Made by a program: the position numbers and the translations under genes. Positions 17,591-25,464 of a stretch of DNA of 64,000 nt are shown piece by piece. A model generated the notes under the pieces. The model ran no database searches. It was not told where the DNA came from and saw only the letters and a program-made list of their open reading frames with translations. The stretch is from Actinomadura spongiicola. Lineage in GTDB: Bacteria > Actinomycetota > Actinomycetes > Streptosporangiales > Streptosporangiaceae. Numbering within the stretch: the stretch's first letter is position 1; each line of letters begins with the position of its first letter. The DNA is taken from contig NZ_QVNQ01000008.1 in the NCBI RefSeq assembly GCF_003432485.1, positions 248,001-312,000 of the forward strand. The letters run 5' to 3'.

Positions 17591-19468
17591 TCACTTGGCG
17601 TCGGAGTAGCGGTCCACGACCGCGATCTCCATGGGGAACACGACCGGGGTGTCGCCGAACAGCAGCCGCCGCGCCTCGTCCGCCGCCGCGTGCACGGCCG
17701 CGACGACGTCCGCCGCCAGCTCCGCGGGCGTATGGACGATGACCTCGTCGTGCTGGAAGAACACCAAACGGGGGCCGGCGAGCACAGCTCGCCGATCGCT
17801 TGGTGTGGCGTGGGGGCTGGCGGGGTGGGGGCTGGCGGGGTGGGGGCTGGAGGACGGGGGGTCGAGCGGAGCTCGTCGATTGGATGGTGGTGGGTGGGGG
17901 CTGGAGGACGGGGGGTCGAGCGGAGCTCGTCGATTGGATGGTGGTGGGTGGGGGCTGGAGGACGGGAGGTCGCCGAGTGCGGTGAGGCGGCGGCGGAGTG
18001 AGGCGAGGAGGGCGAGTGCCCAGTCGGCGGCGGTGGCCTGGACGACGAAGTTGCGGGTGAACCGTCCCCGGGCGCGCAGCGCCTGCGCCGCCGCGCCCGT
18101 CGCGGGGGTCTCGTCGTCGCCCGCCGAGGTCAGCTCGCGCCAACCGGCGGACGGCGGGGGGCAGGTGCGGCCGAGCCGTGACCGGACGAGCCGTCCGCGC
18201 TCCCCCGCCCGCGCGGCGGCCTCCACGTACTCGAACGCGTCGGGGAACCGGTTCTTGAGCACCGCGAGCAACTGCACCGCCTCGCCCGTCCCGCCGCCGT
18301 ACATCGCGGACAGCAGCGCGAGCTTCGCCTTGTCCCGCGCGCTCATCTCCCCGTGTCCCCCTTCGGGGAAGGCGTCGGAGAGCGCCGCGTAGAGGTCGCC
18401 GTGCGCCGCCGCGCGGGTGAACGCCCGGTCGCCCGCGAGCGCGGCGAGGACCCGTGGTTCGAGCTGGGCGGCGTCGGCGACGACCAGCGACCAGCCCGGG
18501 TCCGCGACGACGGCCTTCCGCAGGACCCGGGGGATCTGGAGCGCGCCGCCGCCGCTCGTCGCCCACCGTCCGGACACGACGCCGCCGACCACGTATTCGG
18601 GTCGGAACCGTCCTTCGCTCACCCAGGTGTCCAGCCACGTCCAGCCGTGCGCGGTGTGCAGACGCGACAGTTCCTTGTACTCCAGGAGCAGCGGCACGGC
18701 CGGATGGTCGATCCGCTTGAGGACGTGCGCGCGGGTGGACGTGACCGGAAGCCCCGCCGACGCGAACGCCTTGAGTATCTGCGCGGGTGAGTCGGGGTTG
18801 ACGTGCTTGTCGGCTCCGAACGCCGCGCTGATGCGGTCGGCGAGGTGCTGGAGTTTGCGGGGGCGCAGGCCGCCGGTGGGGCGCGGCCCGAGAAGCCCGG
18901 TGAGCAGCTCGTCGTGCTCGGCCGCCGACCAGGGCAGCCCGTCGTGGCTCAGCTCGGCCGCCACCAGGGAACCCGCCGACTCCGCCGCGGCGAGCAGCGC
19001 GAAACCGTCCAGCCCGGCGATGGCGCGCTGCTGCTCGGCGTGGACGGCGACGACCTGTTCGATGTCGTCGCCGGCGACCTCGTCGTCGCGGTCGTCGTCG
19101 AACAGCGAGGGCTGCGCCGGCTCATCGTGGTGCGGCCGCCGGTCGGGCGGCACCGGCTCGCCGCGCAGCCGCGCCCACGCCGCCCGGACGGAGCGCGGCT
19201 CCCCGTACCGTCCCGCGCGCCCGAGCAGGAGGCTCTCGACCAGTTCCAGATCATGGCAGCGGCCGACCCGCACACCGGCGCGGAGCAGCCGCGGGTAGAG
19301 GCGCGCCGTGGCGGGCCAGACCCACCGCGGCGCGTCCGCGCGTTCCCGCTCGTCGATCGCGGCGACCAGGTCGGGGACGCCCCGGGCGGGCCCGGCGGGG
19401 GTGCCGTCCTCGCCGAGAACGCGCAGCGTCCCGCCGCCTCGCGCCCCGGCGGCCACCGCGATCCTCAC
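17591..19468 (-). CDS. bifunctional 3'-5' exonuclease/DNA polymerase (Pol I-like) with in-frame repeat insertion
   Basis: A 625-residue family-A polymerase-like protein as found in actinomycetes. The N-terminal half is a poorly conserved exonuclease-like domain. Polymerase motif A is VVADAAQLEPRVLA, motif B KLALLSAMYGG and motif C FFQHDEVIVH. Just before motif C sits a Pro/Ser-rich segment built from 18-residue repeats (SSSPHPPPSNRRAPLDPP) and 5-residue PHPAS repeats, encoded by DNA repeats at 17805-17990. The GTG start at 19468 begins VRIAVAAGARGGG; in-frame codons upstream lack homology-like character. The insertion near the active-site motif may be a tolerated surface loop. Confidence 0.88.
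   Translation of the reverse strand: MRIAVAAGARGGGTLRVLGEDGTPAGPARGVPDLVAAIDERERADAPRWVWPATARLYPRLLRAGVRVGRCHDLELVESLLLGRAGRYGEPRSVRAAWARLRGEPVPPDRRPHHDEPAQPSLFDDDRDDEVAGDDIEQVVAVHAEQQRAIAGLDGFALLAAAESAGSLVAAELSHDGLPWSAAEHDELLTGLLGPRPTGGLRPRKLQHLADRISAAFGADKHVNPDSPAQILKAFASAGLPVTSTRAHVLKRIDHPAVPLLLEYKELSRLHTAHGWTWLDTWVSEGRFRPEYVVGGVVSGRWATSGGGALQIPRVLRKAVVADPGWSLVVADAAQLEPRVLAALAGDRAFTRAAAHGDLYAALSDAFPEGGHGEMSARDKAKLALLSAMYGGGTGEAVQLLAVLKNRFPDAFEYVEAAARAGERGRLVRSRLGRTCPPPSAGWRELTSAGDDETPATGAAAQALRARGRFTRNFVVQATAADWALALLASLRRRLTALGDLPSSSPHPPPSNRRAPLDPPSSSPHPPPSNRRAPLDPPSSSPHPASPHPASPHATPSDRRAVLAGPRLVFFQHDEVIVHTPAELAADVVAAVHAAADEARRLLFGDTPVVFPMEIAVVDRYSDAK
17805..17990 (+). repeat. 54-bp in-frame tandem repeat (plus 15-bp repeat) inside the polymerase gene
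   Basis: CTGGAGGACGG recurs at 17847, 17901 and 17955, a 54-bp period (18 codons), giving two full units and a partial one. The core runs AGCTCGTCGATTGGATGG then TGGTGGGTGGGGG. Beside it, at about 17810-17846, a 15-bp unit GTGGGGGCTGGCGGG is repeated. All periods are multiples of three, so the frame is kept. A closely related 54-bp copy lies at 23730-23783 in the FAD oxidase gene, in the opposite DNA orientation. Confidence 0.9.
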
Positions 19469-19532
19469 ACCGGCATTGTGTCCCCACCCACCGACAACCC
19501 ACCGACAACCCACCGACGGCCCCCGAACAGCA

Positions 19533-19608
19533 CGGATCCCCTCCGCGACGGGTGAGCGCGGAGGGGATCCGGGTGCGGCCTTCACGGGGCCAGGGCCGTA
19601 GCCCCTGG
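19533..19608 (-). terminator. strong double-hairpin terminator behind the DUF4234 gene
   Basis: A perfect 15-bp inverted repeat, CGGATCCCCTCCGCG at 19533-19547 with its complement at 19557-19571, has a 9-nt loop. A second hairpin, CCAGGG/CCCTGG at 19590-19608, lies 5 bp after the DUF4234 stop. Together they separate that gene from the polymerase gene on the same strand. No T tract follows, as is usual in actinomycetes. Confidence 0.7.
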
Positions 19609-19613
19609 GATGG

Positions 19614-20135
19614 TCAGGCGACCAGGGACACCTGCTGGCCCGCAGGCGTGTCGCCGTAACGGTCGACGACCTTGTTCAGCTGGATCTGGTAGTACAGGAC
19701 GCCGAACCCGAGGATGCCGAGCAGGAAGCCCATGCCGCCGGAGCAGCTCGGCTGCAGGCCCGCGGCACGCTGGGCGTCGGCGATGCGGCCACCCAGCTTC
19801 ACGTACATGATCAGCGGCCAGATGCCGAGGGTGAGGAAGCCGAGCAGCATGGACAGCAGCGCGTTGGTGGCGGCGTTCTCGGTGCGGCGGTCGTACTCGT
19901 GCAGTTCGACGTGGACCTTGTAGAACCACACGAGCCCGTAGATGCCGAAGGTGATGATCGGCAGCCCGAGCCAGGCGCCGACCGGGTTGCGGCGCTTCAT
20001 GTTGAGGCCCGCGCCGACGGCGACGGGGCCCTGCTGCTGCTGGTGCTGGGCGGGCGCGTAGCCGCCCTGGTAGGCCTGCTGCTGCGGAGGCGGCTGCTGG
20101 TATGGCTGGCCCTGACCCTGCTGAGGGTAGCTCAT
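19614..20135 (-). CDS. DUF4234 domain membrane protein
   Basis: A 173-residue protein with a Gln/Pro/Tyr-rich N-terminus (about 40 residues). The DUF4234 domain begins at MKRRNPVGAWLGLPIITFGIYGLVWFYKVH and has three to four transmembrane helices. The function of the family is unknown; a Pro/Gln-rich tail in front of a membrane domain is common in actinobacteria. It is transcribed alone and ends in strong hairpins. Confidence 0.85.
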   Translation of the reverse strand: MSYPQQGQGQPYQQPPPQQQAYQGGYAPAQHQQQQGPVAVGAGLNMKRRNPVGAWLGLPIITFGIYGLVWFYKVHVELHEYDRRTENAATNALLSMLLGFLTLGIWPLIMYVKLGGRIADAQRAAGLQPSCSGGMGFLLGILGFGVLYYQIQLNKVVDRYGDTPAGQQVSLVA

Positions 20136-20290
20136 TGAATATCGCTCCTGGGAAGCGGTCGTTTTCCGGCCGACCGTCCGTTACCGTTCACCCGTACTTC
20201 GGGCCAAGACTGTAACGGTATTCACGCACGTCGCGGCAACGGAACGCCGACATTGGTCGGCTTTGCCCCGAAATGCCACGAACGCACAGT

Positions 20291-21835
20291 TCAGCGCAGG
20301 GGGATCGTCACCTCGTCCTCGCACGGCGGGGCCGTCTCCTGGTCGCCGCAGCCGGTCGCCGCGTGGCAGCGGATTCGCAGTGACGACCCGGTCACGTCCA
20401 GACGCAGGAAACTCTTGAAGAACGGCGGGTCGTCCCAGTCGGCGAGTTCCGAGCGGAAACGCTGCGGCAGTTTGCGGACGGGGAACCGCAGGCGTCCGGG
20501 GCGGTGCCGCCCGTCGCGCGGAACGCCGAGCATCGCGGCGACGAGGCGGGCCCGGCGGGACGGCACGGGCGCCCCGCCCTCGGAGTCCGTGTAGCCGCGG
20601 CCCGACCTGATGCCGAGGCGGTGCTCGACGGCGGCCGCGGCCTCCGCCGGGGTGAGCTCGAAGAGCCTCGGCAGGCGCAGCCACCGGCCGTACAGCTTGC
20701 TGTAGCGGGAGAGGGAGTCGCCGCGCAGCGGGTAGCAGCGGAAGTCGTCCTCGTCGACGACGCGCGTCCTCGGGATCGTGTGGGTGGCGTGCATGAACGC
20801 GCCCCCGCCGCCGGACACGATGTACTGGATCGTCCGCCCGTCCTCGGTCCGCAGCGGATACCGCTGGTAGTTGTGCACGTCGCCGCCGATCGCGGCGACG
20901 TAGTGGTGCGCCGGGTCCCGGACGACGTCGTCGATCGTGCCGCCGCCCTCGATCTCGCCGGGATGATGCTCGTCGTCCACATAAAGGGGCTTTCCGGTCA
21001 CGAGCAGCTTGGGTTTCGGTCCCGCGGAGACCTCTCGGAGCCAGCGGCCCTGGTCACGGTCGACGACGCCGTCGATCCCGGTGTCGACGGCGACGACGCG
21101 CAGCGACGGCGCGTCGATCGCCCAGTACGGACCCGGCTGGACGCACCGCTGGCCGGGCGCGCCCCGGTACCGGCCGCGGGCGTCCGCGAGCGCGGCACCG
21201 TCCACCTCGCCCGGACCGCGCCACAGCATGCGCGGAAGGAACGACAGCGGGCCGCGCCAGGGCGGCGGCGCGCAGTCCGCGTCCAGGTCGCAGAAGACGT
21301 GCAGGAAGCCGCGCAGGCCGTCGTACCAGTCGTGGTTGCCGGGCACCGCGTAGATGGGGGCCGGGTAGTCCTTGTACGGGCGGAAGAACTTGTCCGGGTA
21401 CTGGGCCGAGTCGCCCGTCGGGTAGACGACGTCGCTGACGATGACCATGAAGTCGGTGTCGCCCGCCGCGTTCAGCAACGGCGGCACCACCGCGTACTGT
21501 GACCGATCTCCCTCGCCGGTGTCGCCGAGCAGGGCGAACGAGAACTCCGGGTCGGCGCGGTGGACGGTGAACGCCGCCGGGGCGCCGCGGTCGCGCAGGG
21601 CGGCGACACAGCGGCGGCGGATGTCGTTGGACGGGTCGCCGAACAGGCGCGCGAGCACGTCGTTGCGGGAGCGCCACAGCACCCTCGGACGGCGCCAGGA
21701 GAAGTCGGCGACGCGCTCGGGGAGCAGCTCGTCGAACGTGCCGGGTCTCTGGCAGACCCACCCGGCGCCCGCCTCGGACTCACGGGAGTTGTCGGGGCTG
21801 GAGACGGCCTCGGGGGGCAGGGGCTCGGCGGACAA
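20291..21835 (-). CDS. metallophosphoesterase (calcineurin-like)
   Basis: A 514-residue phosphoesterase. Recognisable metal-site motifs are LGDTGEGD, VSDVVYPTGD, VPGNHDWYD and GGDVHNYQRYPL, the last a variant of GGHxHxYxR. The C-terminal ~170 residues carry no motif I can name. The start is TTG at 21835, chosen because GGAGG stands 7 nt before it, while upstream codons have no ribosome site. It lacks a signal peptide, so a cytosolic enzyme is likely. The substrate is unknown. Confidence 0.85.
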   Translation of the reverse strand: MSAEPLPPEAVSSPDNSRESEAGAGWVCQRPGTFDELLPERVADFSWRRPRVLWRSRNDVLARLFGDPSNDIRRRCVAALRDRGAPAAFTVHRADPEFSFALLGDTGEGDRSQYAVVPPLLNAAGDTDFMVIVSDVVYPTGDSAQYPDKFFRPYKDYPAPIYAVPGNHDWYDGLRGFLHVFCDLDADCAPPPWRGPLSFLPRMLWRGPGEVDGAALADARGRYRGAPGQRCVQPGPYWAIDAPSLRVVAVDTGIDGVVDRDQGRWLREVSAGPKPKLLVTGKPLYVDDEHHPGEIEGGGTIDDVVRDPAHHYVAAIGGDVHNYQRYPLRTEDGRTIQYIVSGGGGAFMHATHTIPRTRVVDEDDFRCYPLRGDSLSRYSKLYGRWLRLPRLFELTPAEAAAAVEHRLGIRSGRGYTDSEGGAPVPSRRARLVAAMLGVPRDGRHRPGRLRFPVRKLPQRFRSELADWDDPPFFKSFLRLDVTGSSLRIRCHAATGCGDQETAPPCEDEVTIPLR

Positions 21836-22233
21836 GAAACGCCTCCGGCAGCGTGAGGGGGTCCTCACAGACTGTCCGGAGGCGAACTCCGCCGTCAAGC
21901 GGCTTACCGCAGTTCAGAGCGTGATCTTCGACCGCCCGCGGGCGTCGTCAGGCGTGGTGGACGCCGGCGCCACCCCCAAGGGCGCCGGCGCCACCACGTC
22001 ACGGGCCTCTGCGGCAATCATGAGTCCCCCCAGAACGGCGAGCGTCGCGGTCGCCTTCCCATGATGGCTCCACAGACGGCCCCAAGGTCCCTTAGCGGGA
22101 CGTAACCGACGCTACCCGAGGGGCCGTAATGCTGACGTAAATCGACCCAAACTTCGGGCCAAGTCGGGGAGGACGCCCGGGAACCGCGCGCAGGCCCAGG
22201 AGCCGCGCAGGTTCAGGAGCATGGCCCCCTCGG
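21836..22233. other. 398-bp intergenic region with a long hairpin and a doubtful 35-codon frame
   Basis: Between the lipid kinase (ending 22234) and the phosphoesterase start lies a 17-bp stem with one bulged A (21954-21997; GTGGTGG..CGCCGGCGCC pairs with GGCGCCGGCG..CCACCAC, 9-nt loop). On the minus strand an ATG at 22021 preceded by GGGGGGA opens a 35-codon frame ending at 21914, starting MIAAEARDVVAPAPLG. Sense continues upstream in that frame as a hydrophobic stretch without a normal start codon. I cannot say whether it is a gene. Confidence 0.4.
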
Positions 22234-23136
22234 TCAGGGCGCCAGGACGCGGAGCGCGCCCGGCATCACCCGCGCCGTGACGGGCAGCACGCCGGGCAGT
22301 TCGCCGTCCGCGCCGTACGGGAGCGTCCTGCCGGGCGGGCCGGCAAGCTCGATCCGCACCTCCTCGCCGCGCATGACCTCCACCTCGGGGCGGCGCACGT
22401 GCGAGCCGTCCGTCAGCTCCCGCATGACGGCGAAGAAGAGCCGTTTCGGCGCCGTCCGGATGAGGATCACGTCGAGGAGCCCGTCGTCGACACGCGCGTC
22501 CGGGGCGATGTGCTTGCCGAACCCGTAGTAGCCGGAGTTGGCCGCGACGACCGTGTACCCCTGCCGCTCCCGGGTCTCGCCGTCCACCGTGATCACGTAG
22601 TCGGCGGCCCGCCACGTGACGATCGCGCGCAGCGCGCCGACGTAGTACGCGGCGGACCCGCGCAGCAGCCGCGTCCGGTTGGCGTTGTCGTTGGCGACCG
22701 CGTCGACGCCCGCGTAGACGCTGCCGAGGACGGCCTTTCCGTTGGCGTCGATGGCGTCCACGGCGCGCGGCTCGCCCTCCAGCAGCAGCTTCGCCAGTTC
22801 CCCGGGGTCGGACGGGATGCCGAGCTGCCGCGCGAAGTCGTTGCCGCGGCCCGCCGGGACGATGCCGAGGACCGCGCCGCTCGCGGCGTCCAACTCGGCG
22901 AGCGCCCCGCCGACGCAGCCGACCATGCCGTCGCCGCCGACGCCGAGCACGACGCGCCCGGCCGCCGCGGCGGCGCGGGCGACGTCCGCCGCGTGCGCCA
23001 GGCCGCGGCTGTACTCCACCTCGACCTCGGCGCCCGACTCGCGCAGCAGCCGGGCCACCTCCAACAACGACGAGGCGGACGCGGAATCGCCCGCCGCCGG
23101 GTTGACCACGGCGGTGAACGCCCGTGCCTCGCCCAC
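22234..23136 (-). CDS. diacylglycerol/lipid kinase (YegS/DagK family)
   Basis: 300 residues. The catalytic-domain signature is VGGDGMVGCVGGAL (the usual GGDGT with Thr replaced by Met), followed by IVPAGRGNDFARQLG. These kinases phosphorylate diacylglycerol, sphingosine-like or related lipids at the membrane. The GTG at 23136 follows GAGGGGG by 6 nt and begins VGEARAFTAVVNPAAGD, the normal N-terminus of the family. It lies 12 bp behind the FAD oxidase gene, so it is probably co-transcribed and linked to lipid or glycerol-phosphate metabolism. Confidence 0.9.
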   Translation of the reverse strand: MGEARAFTAVVNPAAGDSASASSLLEVARLLRESGAEVEVEYSRGLAHAADVARAAAAAGRVVLGVGGDGMVGCVGGALAELDAASGAVLGIVPAGRGNDFARQLGIPSDPGELAKLLLEGEPRAVDAIDANGKAVLGSVYAGVDAVANDNANRTRLLRGSAAYYVGALRAIVTWRAADYVITVDGETRERQGYTVVAANSGYYGFGKHIAPDARVDDGLLDVILIRTAPKRLFFAVMRELTDGSHVRRPEVEVMRGEEVRIELAGPPGRTLPYGADGELPGVLPVTARVMPGALRVLAP

Positions 23137-23147
23137 GTATGACCCCC

Positions 23148-24791
23148 TCAAACCGGTGGGACGAGCACGCCCGGGTTGAGGATCCCGGCCGGGTCGACCC
23201 TGTCCTTGACGGCGCGGAGCACCGCCGCGCCCAGCGGCCCGATCTCCCGGGCGTACCAGTCGCGATGGTCGGTCCCCACCCCGTGATGATGGCTGATCGT
23301 GCCGCCCGCGTCGACGATCGCCTCGCAGGCGGCGCGCTTCGCCCGTGCCCAGTGTTCGACCGGGTCTTTGCCCTGTGCGGACACGACGGTGAAGTACAGG
23401 GACGCCCCGGACGGGTACACGTGCGAGATGTGGCACATCACCAGCGGCGGCGTGCCCGCGTCGGACAGCGCGCCGGTCAGGGCGTCCCGGACGGCACCGT
23501 ACAGGGCGGGCAGGTTCGACCAGAACGTCGCCGTCTCCACCGTCTCGGCGAACGCCCCGACGTCCAGGAGGGCGTCGCGCAGGTAGGGCGCGTCGAAACG
23601 GCCGCGCTCCCACTTCTCACCGGGTCCGGCGCCGAGCGGTTCGCCTCCGGCGGCGCGCAGGACGTCCGCCACCCCGGCCCGCCGTTCCGCGACCCGCCCG
23701 GCCGTCCCCTCGAACCCGAGCACGGCCAGGCACCCCCCGTCCTCCAGCCCCCGCCCACCACCATCCAAAGGACGAGCTTCGCCCTCCGGCCCGATCGCGG
23801 ACGGGTCGGTGAGGCCGACCATGGTCTCGGTCTCGTCGGAGAGGCGCAGCACCGCGGGCCGCGGCCCGTCCTGGGCGAGGCGGCGCAGCGCGGCCGCGCC
23901 CTCGGCGAACGACGCGAACCGCCAGCCCTCGTACGCCCGCGTCTCCGGCACGGGCTGGATCCGGACCGTCACCGACGTGATCACGCCGAGGGCGCCCTCC
24001 GAGCCGAGAACGAGCTGCCGCAGATCGGGCCCGGCGGCGGACTTCGGCGCCCGGCCGAGGTCGAGGTCGCCCTGCGGCGTCGCGACGGTGAGGGCGACGA
24101 CCAGGTCGTCGAACCGCCCGTACCCGGCCGACGCCTGCCCGCTGGAGCGGGTCGCCGCGAACCCGCCGATCGACGCCCACTCGTACGACTGCGGGAAGTG
24201 TCCGAGGGTGTAGCCGCGCTCGGCCAGCAGCGCCTCGGCCGCGGGGGCGCGCAGGCCGGGTTGCAGGACCGCGGTCCGCGACACCTCGTCGATCGAGACG
24301 AGCGCGTCCATGCGCCGCAGGTCGAGCGCGATGAACGTGCCCGGCGCGCCCGCGGGACCGCTCGGGGCGAGACCGCCGACGACCGACGTGCCGCCGCCGA
24401 ACGGGACCACGGCGACCCGGAGCCGGGCGCAGGCCCGCAGCACCGCGACGACCTCGTCGTGCGTGCCGGGCAGGACGACCGCGTCAGGGGCGTCGGACGC
24501 CTGCCCGGCGCGGATGCGCAGCAGGTCGGGCGTCGACCTGCCGCGCGTGTGCCGGACGCGCGTCTCGGTGTCGGCGCGGACGTTGCGGTCGCCCACGATC
24601 CTGGCGAACTCGGTCAGGGCGTCCGCCGACAGCCGGGGCTCGGGGACCTCGACGTCCGCCAGCGCGACCGGCGCCGTCGCACCGGGCCGGACGCCGAGCA
24701 GGTCGCGCAGCAGCGCCACCACCGGTTCCGGCAGCGGCGCGGCCCGGTCGGGGTCGCCCCAGCCGCTCCACAGCATGTCCCGCGTCCGCAC
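23148..24791 (-). CDS. FAD-linked oxidase, alkyldihydroxyacetonephosphate synthase-like, with in-frame repeat insertion
   Basis: A 547-residue FAD_binding_4 protein (VVPFGGGTSVVGGL PP-loop; GSEGALGVITSVTVRIQP) with a C-terminal FAD_oxidase_C domain ending HHHGVGTDHRDWYAREIG. The closest known type is alkyl-DHAP synthase (ether-lipid synthesis), but glycolate/D-lactate oxidases share the fold. The GTG at 24791 follows GGGGGAGG by 6 nt. An 18-residue insert EGEARPLDGGGRGLEDGG, encoded by a 54-bp dispersed repeat, separates DPSAIGP from CLAVLGFEG. Its neighbours (lipid kinase, TetR, GlpD) support a glycerol-lipid role. Confidence 0.85.
   Translation of the reverse strand: MRTRDMLWSGWGDPDRAAPLPEPVVALLRDLLGVRPGATAPVALADVEVPEPRLSADALTEFARIVGDRNVRADTETRVRHTRGRSTPDLLRIRAGQASDAPDAVVLPGTHDEVVAVLRACARLRVAVVPFGGGTSVVGGLAPSGPAGAPGTFIALDLRRMDALVSIDEVSRTAVLQPGLRAPAAEALLAERGYTLGHFPQSYEWASIGGFAATRSSGQASAGYGRFDDLVVALTVATPQGDLDLGRAPKSAAGPDLRQLVLGSEGALGVITSVTVRIQPVPETRAYEGWRFASFAEGAAALRRLAQDGPRPAVLRLSDETETMVGLTDPSAIGPEGEARPLDGGGRGLEDGGCLAVLGFEGTAGRVAERRAGVADVLRAAGGEPLGAGPGEKWERGRFDAPYLRDALLDVGAFAETVETATFWSNLPALYGAVRDALTGALSDAGTPPLVMCHISHVYPSGASLYFTVVSAQGKDPVEHWARAKRAACEAIVDAGGTISHHHGVGTDHRDWYAREIGPLGAAVLRAVKDRVDPAGILNPGVLVPPV
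23730..23783 (-). repeat. single 54-bp in-frame repeat copy in the FAD oxidase gene
   Basis: The reverse strand reads AAGCTCGTCCTTTGGATGG followed by TGGTGGGCGGGGGCTGGAGG and ACGGGGGG. By eye about 47 of 52 bases match the polymerase-gene unit. It adds exactly 18 codons. Relative to the reading frame it is inverted compared with the polymerase copies, yet it has no stop codon in either sense. Confidence 0.85.
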
Positions 24792-24864
24792 CGCGCGCCT
24801 CCCCCGTCTTGTGCCCCGTGTCGGGCCTGCCGCCTGACCGACGACTGTGCTTACACTGTGACAC

Positions 24865-25464
24865 ATGACGTCGAATCGTCACAACAGGCGGACCGCCGAC
24901 GACACGGTCCTGGACGCCGCCCGCGACTGCGTGCTGGCCGTGGGCGTGCGCCGAACGACGCTCACCGACATCGCGCGCCGCGCGGGCGTGTCGCGGATGA
25001 CGCTGTACCGCCGCTGGCCGGACGTCCGCACGATCGTCACCGAACTGATGACCCGCGAGTGGGTCGGGCTCGGCGACTCGCTGCAACCGCCGGACGACGA
25101 CCGTCCCGTCCGACCCCGGTTCGTGGCCGGCCTGGTCGCCGGCGTGCGGGCGTTCCGCGACCACCCGCTGCTCCGCAAGATCGTCGAGGTGGACCCGGAG
25201 CTGCTGCTCCCCTACGTCCTGGACCGCTGCGGCGAGAGCCAACTGGTGTTCCTGGAGCTGTTCGAGGAGGCGCTGCGGGCGGGTCACGCCGACGGCACGA
25301 TCCGCCGCGACCATCCGGCACGGCAGGCGCGGGCGGTGCTGCTGGTCGTGCAGACCTACGTGCTGTCAGCGCCGACCATGATCGACGACGCCGATCCCGA
25401 GCTCGGCCCCGACGCCTTCGACGCCGACCTGCACCACGTCCTGGAGAGGATGCTCGCGCCGTGA
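24865..25464 (+). CDS. TetR-family transcriptional regulator
   Basis: A 199-residue regulator. The helix-turn-helix is TTLTDIARRAGVSRMTLYRRWPDV near residues 31-54. The C-terminus ends DLHHVLERMLAP. A TACACT hexamer at 24852-24857 lies 8 bp before the ATG, so the transcript may be leaderless. It is divergent from the FAD oxidase gene and translationally coupled to GlpD (GTGA overlap). It is likely to control both arms of this glycerol-lipid cluster. Confidence 0.88.
   Translation: MTSNRHNRRTADDTVLDAARDCVLAVGVRRTTLTDIARRAGVSRMTLYRRWPDVRTIVTELMTREWVGLGDSLQPPDDDRPVRPRFVAGLVAGVRAFRDHPLLRKIVEVDPELLLPYVLDRCGESQLVFLELFEEALRAGHADGTIRRDHPARQARAVLLVVQTYVLSAPTMIDDADPELGPDAFDADLHHVLERMLAP

Noticed and set aside
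17800..17990. CRISPR-like appearance of the regularly spaced repeat
   Set aside because: The units are directly tandem without unique spacers and lie in frame within a coding gene.
20186..20200. possible PHO box (GTTACCGTTCACCC) upstream of the DUF4234 gene
   Set aside because: Only one of the two 11-bp repeats is convincing, and no phosphate-uptake gene follows.
20196..22160. 13-mer ACTTCGGGCCAAG in both gaps flanking the metallophosphoesterase gene
   Set aside because: A single shared 13-mer without further similarity or symmetry could be chance in GC-rich DNA.
23124..25460. upstream extension of the GlpD frame
   Set aside because: It runs antisense to the FAD oxidase and through the TetR gene; GlpD homology begins only after 25461.
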